Below are positions 9,620-20,333 of a stretch of 53,268 nt of DNA, piece after piece (the first letter of the stretch is position 1; each line of letters opens with the position of its first letter). The notes under the pieces were generated by a model. It searched no databases, had not been told where the DNA came from, and was given only the letters and a program-made list of their open reading frames with translations. The stretch covers positions 1 through 53,268 of the forward strand of contig CANQIK010000005.1 in the NCBI GenBank assembly GCA_947624085.1, given 5' to 3'. This DNA comes from an uncultured Bacilli bacterium (GTDB lineage Bacteria > Bacillota_I > Bacilli_A > RF39 > UBA660). Made by a program: the position numbers and the translations under genes.

Positions 9620-12169
9620 CTATTTAGTAGTATACCAATTATCCCCAGTATCACTACTTACTTTAAGGGGAACATCTAACTGAACAATATGTTCCATAAT
9701 ATCCTTTACAATTTTGGTAACTTTAGCAAGTTCCTCTTTTTTTACATCAAATATTAATTCATCATGAACTTGTAAAACCATTTTACTTTGGATATTCTCT
9801 TCTTTAAATTTATCAGCAATTTTAATCATAGCCATTTTAATAATATCGGCTGCTGTACCTTGAATTGGCGCATTGATAGCCATTCTTTCCCCAGTTTGTC
9901 TTATCATATAATTAGAACTGCTTAATTCATCTATAACTCTTTTTCTTTTAAATAGAGTTGTAACAAAGCCATTCTCACGAGCTTTTTTAATGGTTTCATC
10001 CATATAATTTTTAACTTCGGGATATAATTCATAGTACTTATTAATAAAGAATGTGGCTTCACTATTACTTATCTTAAGGTTATCCATCAGCCCGTAGCTA
10101 CTAATACCATAAACAATACCAAATATGACAGCTTTAGCTTTAGACCTCATTTGTGGTGTTACATCTTCTAATTTAACACCGTTTATATCTGCTGCGACCT
10201 TAGCGTGGATATCGCCATCTTCCCGAAAGGTTTCAATCATGTGTTGACACCCCGTAACATGAGCTAGTACTCTTAACTCGATTTGCGAATAATCACAGCT
10301 TAAAAATAAATCATTCTCAGGGATGAATGCCTCTCTTATCTTTCGACCCATTTCTTCTCTAACCGGGATATTTTGTAAATTAGGTTCGATAGAGGATAAC
10401 CTACCCGTTCTAGCAACTGTTTGCTTAAATATAGTATGGATTTTTTGATCTTCTTGAATATAAGTTTGTAAGCCATCAAGATAGGTTGTTTTAAGCTTAT
10501 TTAAGGTCCGATATGTCAAAATCAAATCAATTATAGGGTTAATACCTCTAAGCTTTTCTAAAGTATCGACATCCGTCTTATAACCCGTCTTATTCTTCTT
10601 GCCATGAGGAAGACCAAGCTTATTAAATAATATCTCTCCTAATTGTCTTGTTGAGGAAATATTAAACTCTTCCCCCGCATATTTATAAATTTCCCGCGTA
10701 ATTTCTTCAAGCTTCTTACTTATTTCTTCATCTTGCTTAATTAATGTATTGCTATCAACTTTAACCCCGGTTTTTTCCATATTAAATAAAACTTTAATTA
10801 AAGGCATTTCAATACTTTGATATAACTCTAGCATATCTTCTTTTTGTAATTTAGCAAGTAAATCATCATTAATTTCATAGATTAATTTCGTACATAAACA
10901 CCCATTATTAATTATTTTATTAAGATCATTTTCTTTAATTAAATTAGGCCAAAAAAGAATATTATAACTAAAAATAGTTCCTAGGCTTGCTATGTCATCT
11001 TTAACATTATAATTAAGAATATAACTAGAAATCATAATATCATCAGCACAGGCAGTATCAACACCCAAGTATAAATTTTTCTTATAATCATATGTAATTA
11101 TAGTTTTATCTTGTAAAACTTCTTTAAGACGATTAATTTCAGTTTTTGGAAAGTAGTAATAATATTTGCCATCATAGACACAAGCGCCAATTACGGTAGC
11201 TTTAGTATATATCTCATCAGTAGCTAAAACATATAAAGCAACTTTATCTTGTAAAATAACATTTATATCATCATTTACTTCAATATATTTAATTTTCTCC
11301 TCTTTTAAAGAATTTAAATTTTTAATTAAAGAAGCAAATTCATATTCACTATATAATTCTCTTAATTTATTAATATCAGGTCCTTCATACTTTAAGTCAT
11401 TTAAATTAATTTCTAAAGGAACATCTTTATAAATTGTCGCAATTCTTTTAGACATAAAGGCATTTTCTCGATCATTTACTAGTTTATCATGAACACTACC
11501 TTTTATATTATCAATATTTTTATATAGATTTTCTAAAGAAGTATATTCTTGTAATAATTTTAAGGCCGTTTTTTCTCCAATTCCTTTTACCCCCGGTATG
11601 TTATCAGACGCATCCCCCATTAAAGCTTTTAAGTCAATAATTCGTATAGGATCAATACCATAATCTTTTTTAAAGGTTTCTTCATTATATCTAATATAAT
11701 CACTTTGTTTTAATAGTTTCACATCGGTTTCAAAATTAATTAATTGTAATAAATCGCGATCACTAGAAATAATAGTAGCATCAAATTCAGTATCTTTTTC
11801 ACACATTTTAACTAGTGTTCCAATAATATCATCAGCTTCATAAGGCTCAAGTTCTAAATATTTAATACCCATTGCCTCTAAAAGTTGACGAGCCACGGGC
11901 ATTTGCATAATAAGTTCTTCAGGAGTGGCATTTCGGCCTTCTTTATAAAAGGCAAATTCTTGTTTGCGAAAATTTTTACCAATGTCAAAGGCAACGGCGA
12001 TATAACTAGGTTTTTCTTCATTGATTATTTTATTCATCATATTAATAAAGCCATATAAAGCATTAGTTGGAAAACCTTTACTATTTTTCATAATATGGCC
12101 TGAATAAGCTGTTGCATAGTAGCTTCTAAACATTAAGTTATTACCATCAATTAAAACTATTTTCTTCAT
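9620..12169 (-). CDS. polA: DNA polymerase I
   Basis: 5'-3' exonuclease domain plus family A polymerase motifs (DYSQIELRVLAHVTG, RSKAKAVIFGIVYGISSYGL, QVHDELIFD). Confidence 0.97.
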   Translation of the reverse strand: MKKIVLIDGNNLMFRSYYATAYSGHIMKNSKGFPTNALYGFINMMNKIINEEKPSYIAVAFDIGKNFRKQEFAFYKEGRNATPEELIMQMPVARQLLEAMGIKYLELEPYEADDIIGTLVKMCEKDTEFDATIISSDRDLLQLINFETDVKLLKQSDYIRYNEETFKKDYGIDPIRIIDLKALMGDASDNIPGVKGIGEKTALKLLQEYTSLENLYKNIDNIKGSVHDKLVNDRENAFMSKRIATIYKDVPLEINLNDLKYEGPDINKLRELYSEYEFASLIKNLNSLKEEKIKYIEVNDDINVILQDKVALYVLATDEIYTKATVIGACVYDGKYYYYFPKTEINRLKEVLQDKTIITYDYKKNLYLGVDTACADDIMISSYILNYNVKDDIASLGTIFSYNILFWPNLIKENDLNKIINNGCLCTKLIYEINDDLLAKLQKEDMLELYQSIEMPLIKVLFNMEKTGVKVDSNTLIKQDEEISKKLEEITREIYKYAGEEFNISSTRQLGEILFNKLGLPHGKKNKTGYKTDVDTLEKLRGINPIIDLILTYRTLNKLKTTYLDGLQTYIQEDQKIHTIFKQTVARTGRLSSIEPNLQNIPVREEMGRKIREAFIPENDLFLSCDYSQIELRVLAHVTGCQHMIETFREDGDIHAKVAADINGVKLEDVTPQMRSKAKAVIFGIVYGISSYGLMDNLKISNSEATFFINKYYELYPEVKNYMDETIKKARENGFVTTLFKRKRVIDELSSSNYMIRQTGERMAINAPIQGTAADIIKMAMIKIADKFKEENIQSKMVLQVHDELIFDVKKEELAKVTKIVKDIMEHIVQLDVPLKVSSDTGDNWYTTK

Positions 12170-12223
12170 TATAACCTCTCATATATTTCTTTTATTATAC
12201 CACTAATAAAAGGTAGACACATC

Positions 12224-12249
12224 AAAAAATGGAGCTTAACTTTCTCCAT
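12224..12249 (-). terminator. Intrinsic terminator after the prepilin gene
   Basis: Minus strand ATGGAG aaagttaag CTCCAT TTTTTG. Confidence 0.75.
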
Positions 12250-12258
12250 CTATCTTAA

Positions 12259-12945
12259 TTATTTTATAATTTTAACATCAGCATAAGCTGTATAACTTTT
12301 GTCTCCTACAGTAACGATTACTTTATAGGTATCATTAACATTATTTTGACTTATGACAAGATCCTTTGAATTATAAATTTTATCAGGAGATGTTGGTACT
12401 ACCCATCTATAGGTAGCTCCCGTAAAATTAATATTAATAAGTCCCGTACTTACAACAGTTAATGTAATTGTTTCGTTAATAACGGCTCCACTTACAAAAT
12501 CTTTTTTTTCGGTAGGATCAGAATTTATATAATATTGAATTTTAATAGCTTGATCACTTAGAAATGAAGCATCACAACTGGTATTTTTTTCACTAGTAAG
12601 AGTGGCTATACCATTTTCATATTTTATAATTTGGCAGTTAAGTACCGAATTATCTCTAGGATCATAAATTTGCCTTGTTTCATCTTCTGTTTGCACTAAA
12701 CCCTTATCAATTAAAGTTTGCACATACATTTTAGTAATCCCCGTCTCTTCAGCATAACTTTGGGCCGCGGTTTCAATTGTTTTAACTAATGAATTATAAT
12801 GTCTTTCATTTACTTTATTTCTAATTGACGCAACAGAAACTACCGCTAAAGTTGTTATTAAAGAAAGAACCACAATAACGGCGATTAACTCAATTAAAGT
12901 AAACCCTTTTTTGTTACCCATCTTTATGTTTTGCCCTTTTTTCAT
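12259..12945 (-). CDS. Type IV prepilin-like protein
   Basis: KKGFTLIELIAVIVVLSLITTLAVVSV N-methylation/processing motif. Confidence 0.85.
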   Translation of the reverse strand: MKKGQNIKMGNKKGFTLIELIAVIVVLSLITTLAVVSVASIRNKVNERHYNSLVKTIETAAQSYAEETGITKMYVQTLIDKGLVQTEDETRQIYDPRDNSVLNCQIIKYENGIATLTSEKNTSCDASFLSDQAIKIQYYINSDPTEKKDFVSGAVINETITLTVVSTGLININFTGATYRWVVPTSPDKIYNSKDLVISQNNVNDTYKVIVTVGDKSYTAYADVKIIK

Positions 12946-12956
12946 TTATCTTCCTT

Positions 12957-13907
12957 TTATTCTTCTTCTAGATTAATTATATTTTCTTCATCTAGCGTAA
13001 CCGTAGCAAGGACACTTTCATCGGCCCCAGTAATGATAACAGTATTGTCTTCTTCTTCAAATGACATACCACTATCTTGATGTCTTTCGTTATAGTATAA
13101 AGCAGTATAATCTTTATTATATATTCTAACCATATAATCAGTTGTAACTAGGACATTACAGTTTTCCAAGAAATTAAGGCTACGAAATTCCTCTAATAAA
13201 AGAGGATTGCCATCATAGCTAATAACTGAATAATTACCTAAATCATTTACGGTATAAATAGCCCTATCATCATAAGTATATATTGGACTGGATAGCCTTG
13301 CCGATAATTCATTTTCAACTTCATCAATTAAATAATAATAACCATCTTTTCTAACAATTATTTTGGCAATACTTAGTTGGTTATTTTCATCAAGTTCCTC
13401 GCCCGTTAAAGCCATATAATCATAAGATGGATTAATAATATAAGTACTTGTTGAGGGGTCAAATAAACCATATTTTTGGGTTTCATCTTGAACGATTAGT
13501 AAGTTACCGCTTAAGCCTAAACCATAATCTTTAACTAAAAGCAAATTATAAAGAGCATGAGCATTATCAATCATGTAATAATAAATTTGGTCATTATCTT
13601 TGATAAAAACAAAGTTATTATTATAAATAGGTAGCATTTCAAAGTCGCCACTATTATAAACATTTTGAACATCATCAATACTCGTGGTTACCCGGTCACA
13701 TACCTCGGCTTTTTGGCACTCATATATGCCTAAAAGTTCATCTTTATCACTATAAAAATATAATTTATTATCTTTCTTATAAAGATGTTTAGGATTATCA
13801 CGATCTAGATCACTAGCATTATGTTTATATACCCCATAGATTGATGCCGGAACAAAAAAGATTAAAAGAATGATTAGGATTGGTAGGACAAAATCATTCT
13901 TCTTCAC
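12957..13907 (-). CDS. WG-like repeat membrane protein, one module (paralogue of the upstream gene)
   Basis: N-terminal TM; KLYFYSDKDELLGIYECQ...QKYGLFDPSTSTYIINPSYDYM resembles repeats in the adjacent 723-aa protein. Confidence 0.6.
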   Translation of the reverse strand: MKKNDFVLPILIILLIFFVPASIYGVYKHNASDLDRDNPKHLYKKDNKLYFYSDKDELLGIYECQKAEVCDRVTTSIDDVQNVYNSGDFEMLPIYNNNFVFIKDNDQIYYYMIDNAHALYNLLLVKDYGLGLSGNLLIVQDETQKYGLFDPSTSTYIINPSYDYMALTGEELDENNQLSIAKIIVRKDGYYYLIDEVENELSARLSSPIYTYDDRAIYTVNDLGNYSVISYDGNPLLLEEFRSLNFLENCNVLVTTDYMVRIYNKDYTALYYNERHQDSGMSFEEEDNTVIITGADESVLATVTLDEENIINLEEE

Positions 13908-16065
13908 TAGTATTATCTCCCTCTACTTCACCATTGGCCGGTTTATCCTCCGTAGTATTGTCACTAGTATTTTGCGATATTTTAATTCCTTGGCGACTAT
14001 ATTTATAAGTTATTTCTTTATTATCAGTAGTCTTGATGATAATTTCATAACCACTGGTAGTATCGACATTAATATCCGTATATTTAATTGAACTTAAATC
14101 CACAGCGGTTTTAAGTATACCAGTAGCATCTTGAACATATGAATATAAATTCAATTTATTATTTTTAACCCCAATTAATAAATCAGACTCAAGTTTAACA
14201 TAATCTAAATCAACAATAACTATCTTGCCACTATCATTATAAACTGTATATTTCTTATCTTTATTAACAACGAAATTACCATATGAATAATCATAGATAG
14301 GATATTTACTACGAATAATTTCATTTTCTGAAGACAACTCTTTAATTGGGAATAAACGATAATATTCACTATCTTGAGCAAGAATATAATCATTTTTGAA
14401 AATAGCTATATTAGTATAATCAAAATTTAATTTTTTAGACGCTGTAGTACTATCTATAGCAATAATACCATATTTACCACTTGTATTTTGGGCATAAACA
14501 AGTTCATCTAAACTTTCTATATGCGATACTTTCTCAGTTCTTGTTAGGACATCAACTTTTTGATAAGTACCTAAAACTTTAGCATTTTCAATATCTGTTA
14601 TAACAATTTTTTGGTCTTTATCATTAGACCCAGTATCTCTTATAAAGGCATATTTTTTATTAATGATTGGAATAAAGCCCACATTAGCCGTATCATTAAC
14701 AATGTTTTGCGCTTGAGCTATAAAACAATTATCTAGGCTTTTTGTTGAACTTGTTACAGTATTTTTATTACTGCAAGTGTAACTACCAATTAAATCTTGC
14801 TTTTCTTCATCGGCATAAAAGAATAATGAACCATCAAAATAGTTAACAAATGGCAAAGTTTTACTGATTGCTCCTTCATAAACATTAATTTCTTTTTCTT
14901 TACCGTCAGTCTCGACAATTATTTTACTAGTATCACTTGTTATAGTATAAGCACTTTTAGTTTCTTGATAATTATTTTTATCATCAAAAACATAGATAGT
15001 ACGGTATTCGGCATCTTTTAATTTAATACCTGTTTCTGTTAGTTTAGAAAGACTATCATCAAAGGCATATAAACGATTATCTTTTATTGTAAAGACATAA
15101 TTATCTTTAAAATCAATATATTCAATATCGCTATCTTCCATGACAGCATTACCTTTATAATCATATAAAGTATATTTTATACCATTAGATAAAGAAACGT
15201 ATTTGGCATTAAAGTTTTTAATATCTCCATTCATATTGGCCGTAAGGGTTTTATTAGTATCATCTATTAAGAAAGAAGAACCATCTTTTTTAGCCACAAA
15301 TACTGAAGGATTATTAATAATACCAATATAATCATAATCAGAAGGAATTAAAACATGATATGAATTAGCTTCAAAAGATAATATTCCGTATTTATCATCT
15401 TGATCTTTAACTACAACATAGTTTTTATCGATATCGCCAGTTTTAATAAGTTCATAATCACCATGAGTCTTTTCTTCTTTAATATCGTATAAAGTTATTT
15501 TATCATCATCAAAGACAAAAGCATAACGTTTTAAGATGACTTTAGATGTTTTAGTAATTTCTTCACCTTTATCATTTTGATATTGAATAGTATCAAAATC
15601 ATCTTCATTAGATAGTTCTGCTAAATAACATTTTTCAACATCTTTATCTTTACACTCATACTTACCAAGTTCTTCATCGTTATCATCAGTAAATATTAAA
15701 AAACCGTTTTCGTATTTATAATTGCCCTTTTCGAAAACAATTGTTTCGTCTGGATCAAGTTTTTTCTCTTCATCTTTTTTAAATACGAAAAAATATAGTA
15801 ATAATCCTATTACAATTAAAAGAATAACAATAGGAATAACTATAATTGCTATCTTAGCTTGTTTTGGTAAATCATGCCATTTTTCTTTAAAGCTTTTCTT
15901 TTTATTTCGTTCAGCTCTTTTAGGCATAGTTTTAACCTTAAGCTCGGTATCCGATATTTCTAAAGCTTCTGAAGTATCAGTAAGAAGAGATGTTTCTTCA
16001 TCGGTTGTGTTAAGCTCAATTATTGTATTTTCCATATTACCATTTTCATTATCCATGTTTGGCAT
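13894..16065 (-). CDS. WG-like repeat membrane protein, two modules
   Basis: TM at ~aa 71-95; repeated GFLIFTDDNDEELGKYECK.../GSLFFYADEEKQDLIGSYTCS... and DKYGILSFEANSYHVLIPSDYDYIGI/GKYGIIAIDSTTASKKLNFDYTNIAI. Confidence 0.65.
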   Translation of the reverse strand: MPNMDNENGNMENTIIELNTTDEETSLLTDTSEALEISDTELKVKTMPKRAERNKKKSFKEKWHDLPKQAKIAIIVIPIVILLIVIGLLLYFFVFKKDEEKKLDPDETIVFEKGNYKYENGFLIFTDDNDEELGKYECKDKDVEKCYLAELSNEDDFDTIQYQNDKGEEITKTSKVILKRYAFVFDDDKITLYDIKEEKTHGDYELIKTGDIDKNYVVVKDQDDKYGILSFEANSYHVLIPSDYDYIGIINNPSVFVAKKDGSSFLIDDTNKTLTANMNGDIKNFNAKYVSLSNGIKYTLYDYKGNAVMEDSDIEYIDFKDNYVFTIKDNRLYAFDDSLSKLTETGIKLKDAEYRTIYVFDDKNNYQETKSAYTITSDTSKIIVETDGKEKEINVYEGAISKTLPFVNYFDGSLFFYADEEKQDLIGSYTCSNKNTVTSSTKSLDNCFIAQAQNIVNDTANVGFIPIINKKYAFIRDTGSNDKDQKIVITDIENAKVLGTYQKVDVLTRTEKVSHIESLDELVYAQNTSGKYGIIAIDSTTASKKLNFDYTNIAIFKNDYILAQDSEYYRLFPIKELSSENEIIRSKYPIYDYSYGNFVVNKDKKYTVYNDSGKIVIVDLDYVKLESDLLIGVKNNKLNLYSYVQDATGILKTAVDLSSIKYTDINVDTTSGYEIIIKTTDNKEITYKYSRQGIKISQNTSDNTTEDKPANGEVEGDNTSEEE

Positions 16066-16153
16066 TTTATCACTTCCCTATTTTCTTTAGTTTATCAAAA
16101 ATTAAGTTTAATTACAATTGTTTTTGCTTAATATCTAGTGGATATTTTAAAAA

Positions 16154-16855
16154 TTACTTGCCAAAATAATTTAAAAGAATCGGTCCTAAAATTAATAGCA
16201 TTATCAAAGGAACAAAGAATAGTACCGATATAATAGATATTTGGGTTGGTATTTTATTAATCTTACCTTTAATATCAAGTAATCTTTTATCCGTTAAATA
16301 TTCAATTTGATTATTAAGAGTATCAATTACATTAGTTCCATAAGTATATGATTCCGTTAAGTTTAAAAGAATATTATTAACGTTTTTAGACGGAATTCTT
16401 TCTTTAGCGTCATTAATTGCTTCATTTAAAGACTTCCCAATTCTAACTTCTTTTAAAACTTCTTTAAATTCACTTGAAATTTCACTATCAATAGCATTAC
16501 AAGTATTTTCTAAACATATTTTTAAATTTTTCTCCGTTTGTAAGCTTAAAACTAGTATTTCAAAAAAGAAAACCGCTTCTTTTTCAATAATATTAGCTCT
16601 TTTTTTAATACGGGTATCAAGCAAGATATAATCATATAGGAAATAAAGTACTGCCGTAATAATCGGCGCTAAAAAATAACCATAAGTAGATAAAAATAAT
16701 ATCAGGATAAAAATAAGAGTCAGAAAAATAATTTTCCCTTCTAAGTATTCATTAATATTTATCTTCCCATTTATACCTAATAGATTAATCTTCTTTTGGG
16801 TCTTTTTAATCGTACTTTTAGAATAAAGCATTTTTATAAACTTATTTATCTTCAT
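16154..16855 (-). CDS. Type II secretion F / TadC-like membrane protein
   Basis: T2SSF-like region EAVFFFEILVLSLQTEKNLKICLENTC...EIRIGKSLNEAI-type sequence with C-terminal TM segments; adjacent to a TadB-like gene. Confidence 0.75.
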   Translation of the reverse strand: MKINKFIKMLYSKSTIKKTQKKINLLGINGKININEYLEGKIIFLTLIFILILFLSTYGYFLAPIITAVLYFLYDYILLDTRIKKRANIIEKEAVFFFEILVLSLQTEKNLKICLENTCNAIDSEISSEFKEVLKEVRIGKSLNEAINDAKERIPSKNVNNILLNLTESYTYGTNVIDTLNNQIEYLTDKRLLDIKGKINKIPTQISIISVLFFVPLIMLLILGPILLNYFGK

Positions 16856-17862
16856 ACTTCATCTACCTTCATTATCTGTCTAATAATTATAATATAAAGT
16901 AAGTAGAAAATAATTATTATACTTAAAACAATAATCCCTACTACGGATGAATAAAGCGGTTTAAAATAGTTAGGATCTAAAATCATAATAAAAATACCAA
17001 ATACTAAAGGAATAAAGCATAAAAAGTTTTTCAAAAGTTTACTTGTAGCCGTCATACTCTTAAGTTCGTTACGCACCTTTAGGCGGTTATAAAACTTCTT
17101 TTCAATCATATCAAAAACATCAACTACACTACCTCCCGTTTTACTTAATAGTGAAAGTGAAGATGTTATATATTTAGCTTCATCAACTTTTACTCGTTCA
17201 TAAAATCTTGCAAAAATGACATTAACATCAAGGCCATAATCAAGATCTTTAGCAATAATCATAAACTCTTCTTTAATTGGATTAGGTAGCTCATTTTTAA
17301 TTATTTGCACAGCTTGATAAATATTTTTCCCGCTTTTAAAAGCACTATTCATGATAATAATAGCTTGAAGTAATTGCTCTTCAATAATCTTTTTACGGCT
17401 ATTATATAAAATAATAAGGACAAAATCTAAAAGGAAAAAACTAATAATATTTATAATTAGAAAATGCCAGCCATTAAATTGCAAAGTTTTAACACTTAAA
17501 ACAAGAATATATAGTAAATCAATTAAAAGCGTTGTAATAAACTTACCGGAAACAAAATCCATACTATCAAAATCGCCTTTTTGAATATAAAGTAAGTACT
17601 TATCAAATCTTTGACAATATTTAGTAAATAAGTGATGTTTTTTAAAAAAAGCGGACATTTTACTTGCAATATGTAAGTAAATATTTACTACTAAATCAAC
17701 TAATGAAGCACTATCTTCTTCTTTTTTATTAATAACATAGTTTTTAATACGCTTATTTAATTTAATAGATAAATAACGTCTTACAACCAAAAAAACCAAT
17801 ATTGTAAAAATACCAGTAATAATAATAGCGAGCAATAATGTTCTTACTAGTTCTTTGGCCAT
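16852..17862 (-). CDS. Type II secretion F / TadB-like membrane protein
   Basis: EEQLLQAIIIMNSAFKSGKNIYQAVQII...LSLLSKTGGSVVDVFDMIEKKFYNRLKVRNELKSMTA. Confidence 0.8.
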   Translation of the reverse strand: MAKELVRTLLLAIIITGIFTILVFLVVRRYLSIKLNKRIKNYVINKKEEDSASLVDLVVNIYLHIASKMSAFFKKHHLFTKYCQRFDKYLLYIQKGDFDSMDFVSGKFITTLLIDLLYILVLSVKTLQFNGWHFLIINIISFFLLDFVLIILYNSRKKIIEEQLLQAIIIMNSAFKSGKNIYQAVQIIKNELPNPIKEEFMIIAKDLDYGLDVNVIFARFYERVKVDEAKYITSSLSLLSKTGGSVVDVFDMIEKKFYNRLKVRNELKSMTATSKLLKNFLCFIPLVFGIFIMILDPNYFKPLYSSVVGIIVLSIIIIFYLLYIIIIRQIMKVDEV

Positions 17863-17878
17863 TATTTATCCTTTCTTT

Positions 17879-19201
17879 TTATTTAAAATAATTTTCAATA
17901 TCTTTGTATCCATAAGAGATAATTTTATCTAAGCATTTAGGCCTTATAGGCATTTTTTCAAAAGTACCATCTACTTCTTTATTTTCAGTTAACCCATGTT
18001 GAACAAAGCGAAATAATTGATTAAGTTTAATTTCATCATTTTGAAAGCCGTTAACTTCAGAAATATCAGTAATCTTTCGTTTCCCATCGGCAAGACGGTC
18101 AACCGTAACTACCAAATTTATTGCTCCTTCAATATATTCTCTAATAGCTTTAACCGGTAGTTCTAAGCTGGCCATTAATACCATGGTTTCCAACCGATGA
18201 AGCGCATCTTTCCCGCCATTCGCGTGCAAAGTTGTTAAACTTCCTTCATGCCCCGTATTAAGAGCTTGAAGCATATCAAAAGCCTCTTTGCCTCTTACTT
18301 CTCCTACTATGATACGGTCAGGTCGCATTCTTAAAGAGTTTCGCACTAAATCCCGAATCGTAATTTCCCCGCTTTTTTCATAATTAGTCGTCCGGGTTTC
18401 TAAACTTATTACATGAGGTTGTAAAAGCTTTAATTCGGCCGCGTCTTCAATTGTGATAATTCTTTCATCAGGGGAAATAAACGTACTTAATACATTTAAT
18501 AAGGTGGTTTTTCCTGAACCAGTACCGCCACAAACAATAATATTTAATTTAGATTTAACTGCTACATCAAGAAAATAAGCCATTTCACTAGTTAAAGTTC
18601 CAAGGCGTAAAAGCTCATCAACATTATTAAGTTGTTTCTTAAACTTCCGAATTGTAATAACGGGTCCTTTAGTAGATAAAGGCGGAATAATAGCATTAAT
18701 ACGCGCCCCGTTGTCAAGCCGGGAGTCAACCATTGGATTATTAACATCAATTGTCCGTCCCATAGGTTCAACAATTCTTTGAATAGTCCGCATAATATGA
18801 GCGTTATTAATAAAAGAAATAGTATCATCTTTTATTAAATTACCATCAATTTCAATATAAATTTCTTTAGGAGAATTAACCATTATTTCGGTTATATTAT
18901 CATCCTCGAGTAATTCGGTTAAAGGGCCATAACCTTTAATTTCATTTTCAATTAAGTTAAATAAATGACTTCTTTCGATGGTAGTTAAATCATAACCTTC
19001 AATTACTTTATTAATTTGTTCATTAATAAAAACAGAAGTATCAACACCTTCGGGCACTTTATTATCAATAAGATTTTCAACTATCTTAGTTCTTAACATA
19101 TCAAGTAAATCTTTATCTTTAAATACTTCATAATCACTAATATTAGCTTGCGGTTCATTTTTATTATTAAAAGCAAATTCATTTAAAAGATTACTTTTCA
19201 T
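17879..19201 (-). CDS. CpaF/TadA-family secretion ATPase
   Basis: NIIVCGGTGSGKTTLLNVLSTFISPDERIITIEDAAELKL...RMRPDRIIVGEVRGKEAFDMLQALNTGHEGSLTTLHAN. Confidence 0.95.
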   Translation of the reverse strand: MKSNLLNEFAFNNKNEPQANISDYEVFKDKDLLDMLRTKIVENLIDNKVPEGVDTSVFINEQINKVIEGYDLTTIERSHLFNLIENEIKGYGPLTELLEDDNITEIMVNSPKEIYIEIDGNLIKDDTISFINNAHIMRTIQRIVEPMGRTIDVNNPMVDSRLDNGARINAIIPPLSTKGPVITIRKFKKQLNNVDELLRLGTLTSEMAYFLDVAVKSKLNIIVCGGTGSGKTTLLNVLSTFISPDERIITIEDAAELKLLQPHVISLETRTTNYEKSGEITIRDLVRNSLRMRPDRIIVGEVRGKEAFDMLQALNTGHEGSLTTLHANGGKDALHRLETMVLMASLELPVKAIREYIEGAINLVVTVDRLADGKRKITDISEVNGFQNDEIKLNQLFRFVQHGLTENKEVDGTFEKMPIRPKCLDKIISYGYKDIENYFK

Positions 19202-19952
19202 TCTCTACCTCCTCAAGATCATTAATAAGGGTAGTAAAAACTTTATTAACAGCCGGGTAAATTTTAGCCATTTTAGGATTTAAGGTCACAATATCGCCAT
19301 CATAAATATATTTATCAATTGACGAAATATAAAAAGAGGAATTAATACAATAGTCAATATTATTATGAATAGCATTTTTTATATCAAATAAACTATAATA
19401 TTTTTTATTAGGATTAACAGAATTATTTAACATAACTTTATAATTAGTTTTCTCGGCGTCATTAAATATTGTAATAAGCGAAGCTGTATTTTTAATATCT
19501 ATTAAGTCATTAGACATCATAAGTAAACAAAGGTCAGTATTATCTAAAATCGTTAAATTAAATTCATTTATGCTATGGTTCATATCAATAATTATGTAGT
19601 CATATAAATAAACTGCTTTTTCAATAATAAGAGGGATAACATTAACATCTAATTTACTGCCTATTCGTGGGTCTTTAGGAGAGGCTAAAAAATCAATATT
19701 ATCATTATATTTAGTAACATAATCTTCAATTTTATTAAAGACATGACCGATATAGTCTTCTTCACAGGAAGCAATTGTTTTACTTGGTTTTTTTCTTAAA
19801 TAAGTGGCAATAGCTCCTGAAGTATTATCAAAATCAATTAGAAGAGTCTTTTTATTTTGCCATGATAAAAATCCTGCAAGATTAATTGCAGTTGTGGTTT
19901 TACCAACTCCACCTTTCGTAGAGAAAATGCATATACTTTTACCTTTTTTCAT
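19191..19952 (-). CDS. CpaE/MinD/ParA-like P-loop ATPase of the Tad locus
   Basis: ICIFSTKGGVGKTTTAINLAGFLSWQNKKTLLIDFD. Confidence 0.85.
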   Translation of the reverse strand: MKKGKSICIFSTKGGVGKTTTAINLAGFLSWQNKKTLLIDFDNTSGAIATYLRKKPSKTIASCEEDYIGHVFNKIEDYVTKYNDNIDFLASPKDPRIGSKLDVNVIPLIIEKAVYLYDYIIIDMNHSINEFNLTILDNTDLCLLMMSNDLIDIKNTASLITIFNDAEKTNYKVMLNNSVNPNKKYYSLFDIKNAIHNNIDYCINSSFYISSIDKYIYDGDIVTLNPKMAKIYPAVNKVFTTLINDLEEVENEK

Positions 19953-19961
19953 CTACATCAA

Positions 19962-20333
19962 CTAACCCTTTTTAATATTTATATTCTCATTATCTTTAGT
20001 ACCTACTAAAGAAATATTTAAAATATAATCATCATTTATTATGGTAGCAACTTCGGCTTTAATATTAATTGCCAAATCATTATCTCTTGTAATATCTAAC
20101 TTTTTATAGGAAATATCATTTTCTTTTAATAAATTCATTATTTCTTCATCACTACATTTATCAAAGCACGATTTAATAATAGTTTTAATATTACTAGTTA
20201 TCCGTTTTTTTTGATAATTTATATTAACGCTTTCAATGGTGCCAATAAAGATAATAATAATGATAGGAATAAGTAAAATAGTAAAGACTAAAGCCTGACC
20301 TTTCTTATTCATGAACAACTCTTTTAACCTCAA
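19962..20333 (-). CDS. TadE/TadF-like minor pilin (start probably at MNKKGQ, ~20312)
   Basis: MNKKGQALVFTILLIPIIIIIFIGTIES N-terminal segment; inside the Tad cluster. Confidence 0.6.
   Translation of the reverse strand: MRLKELFMNKKGQALVFTILLIPIIIIIFIGTIESVNINYQKKRITSNIKTIIKSCFDKCSDEEIMNLLKENDISYKKLDITRDNDLAINIKAEVATIINDDYILNISLVGTKDNENINIKKG

Noticed and set aside
18592-18828. Minus-strand 78-aa ORF
   Set aside because: Alternate-frame ORF inside the CpaF/TadA ATPase gene, no independent support.
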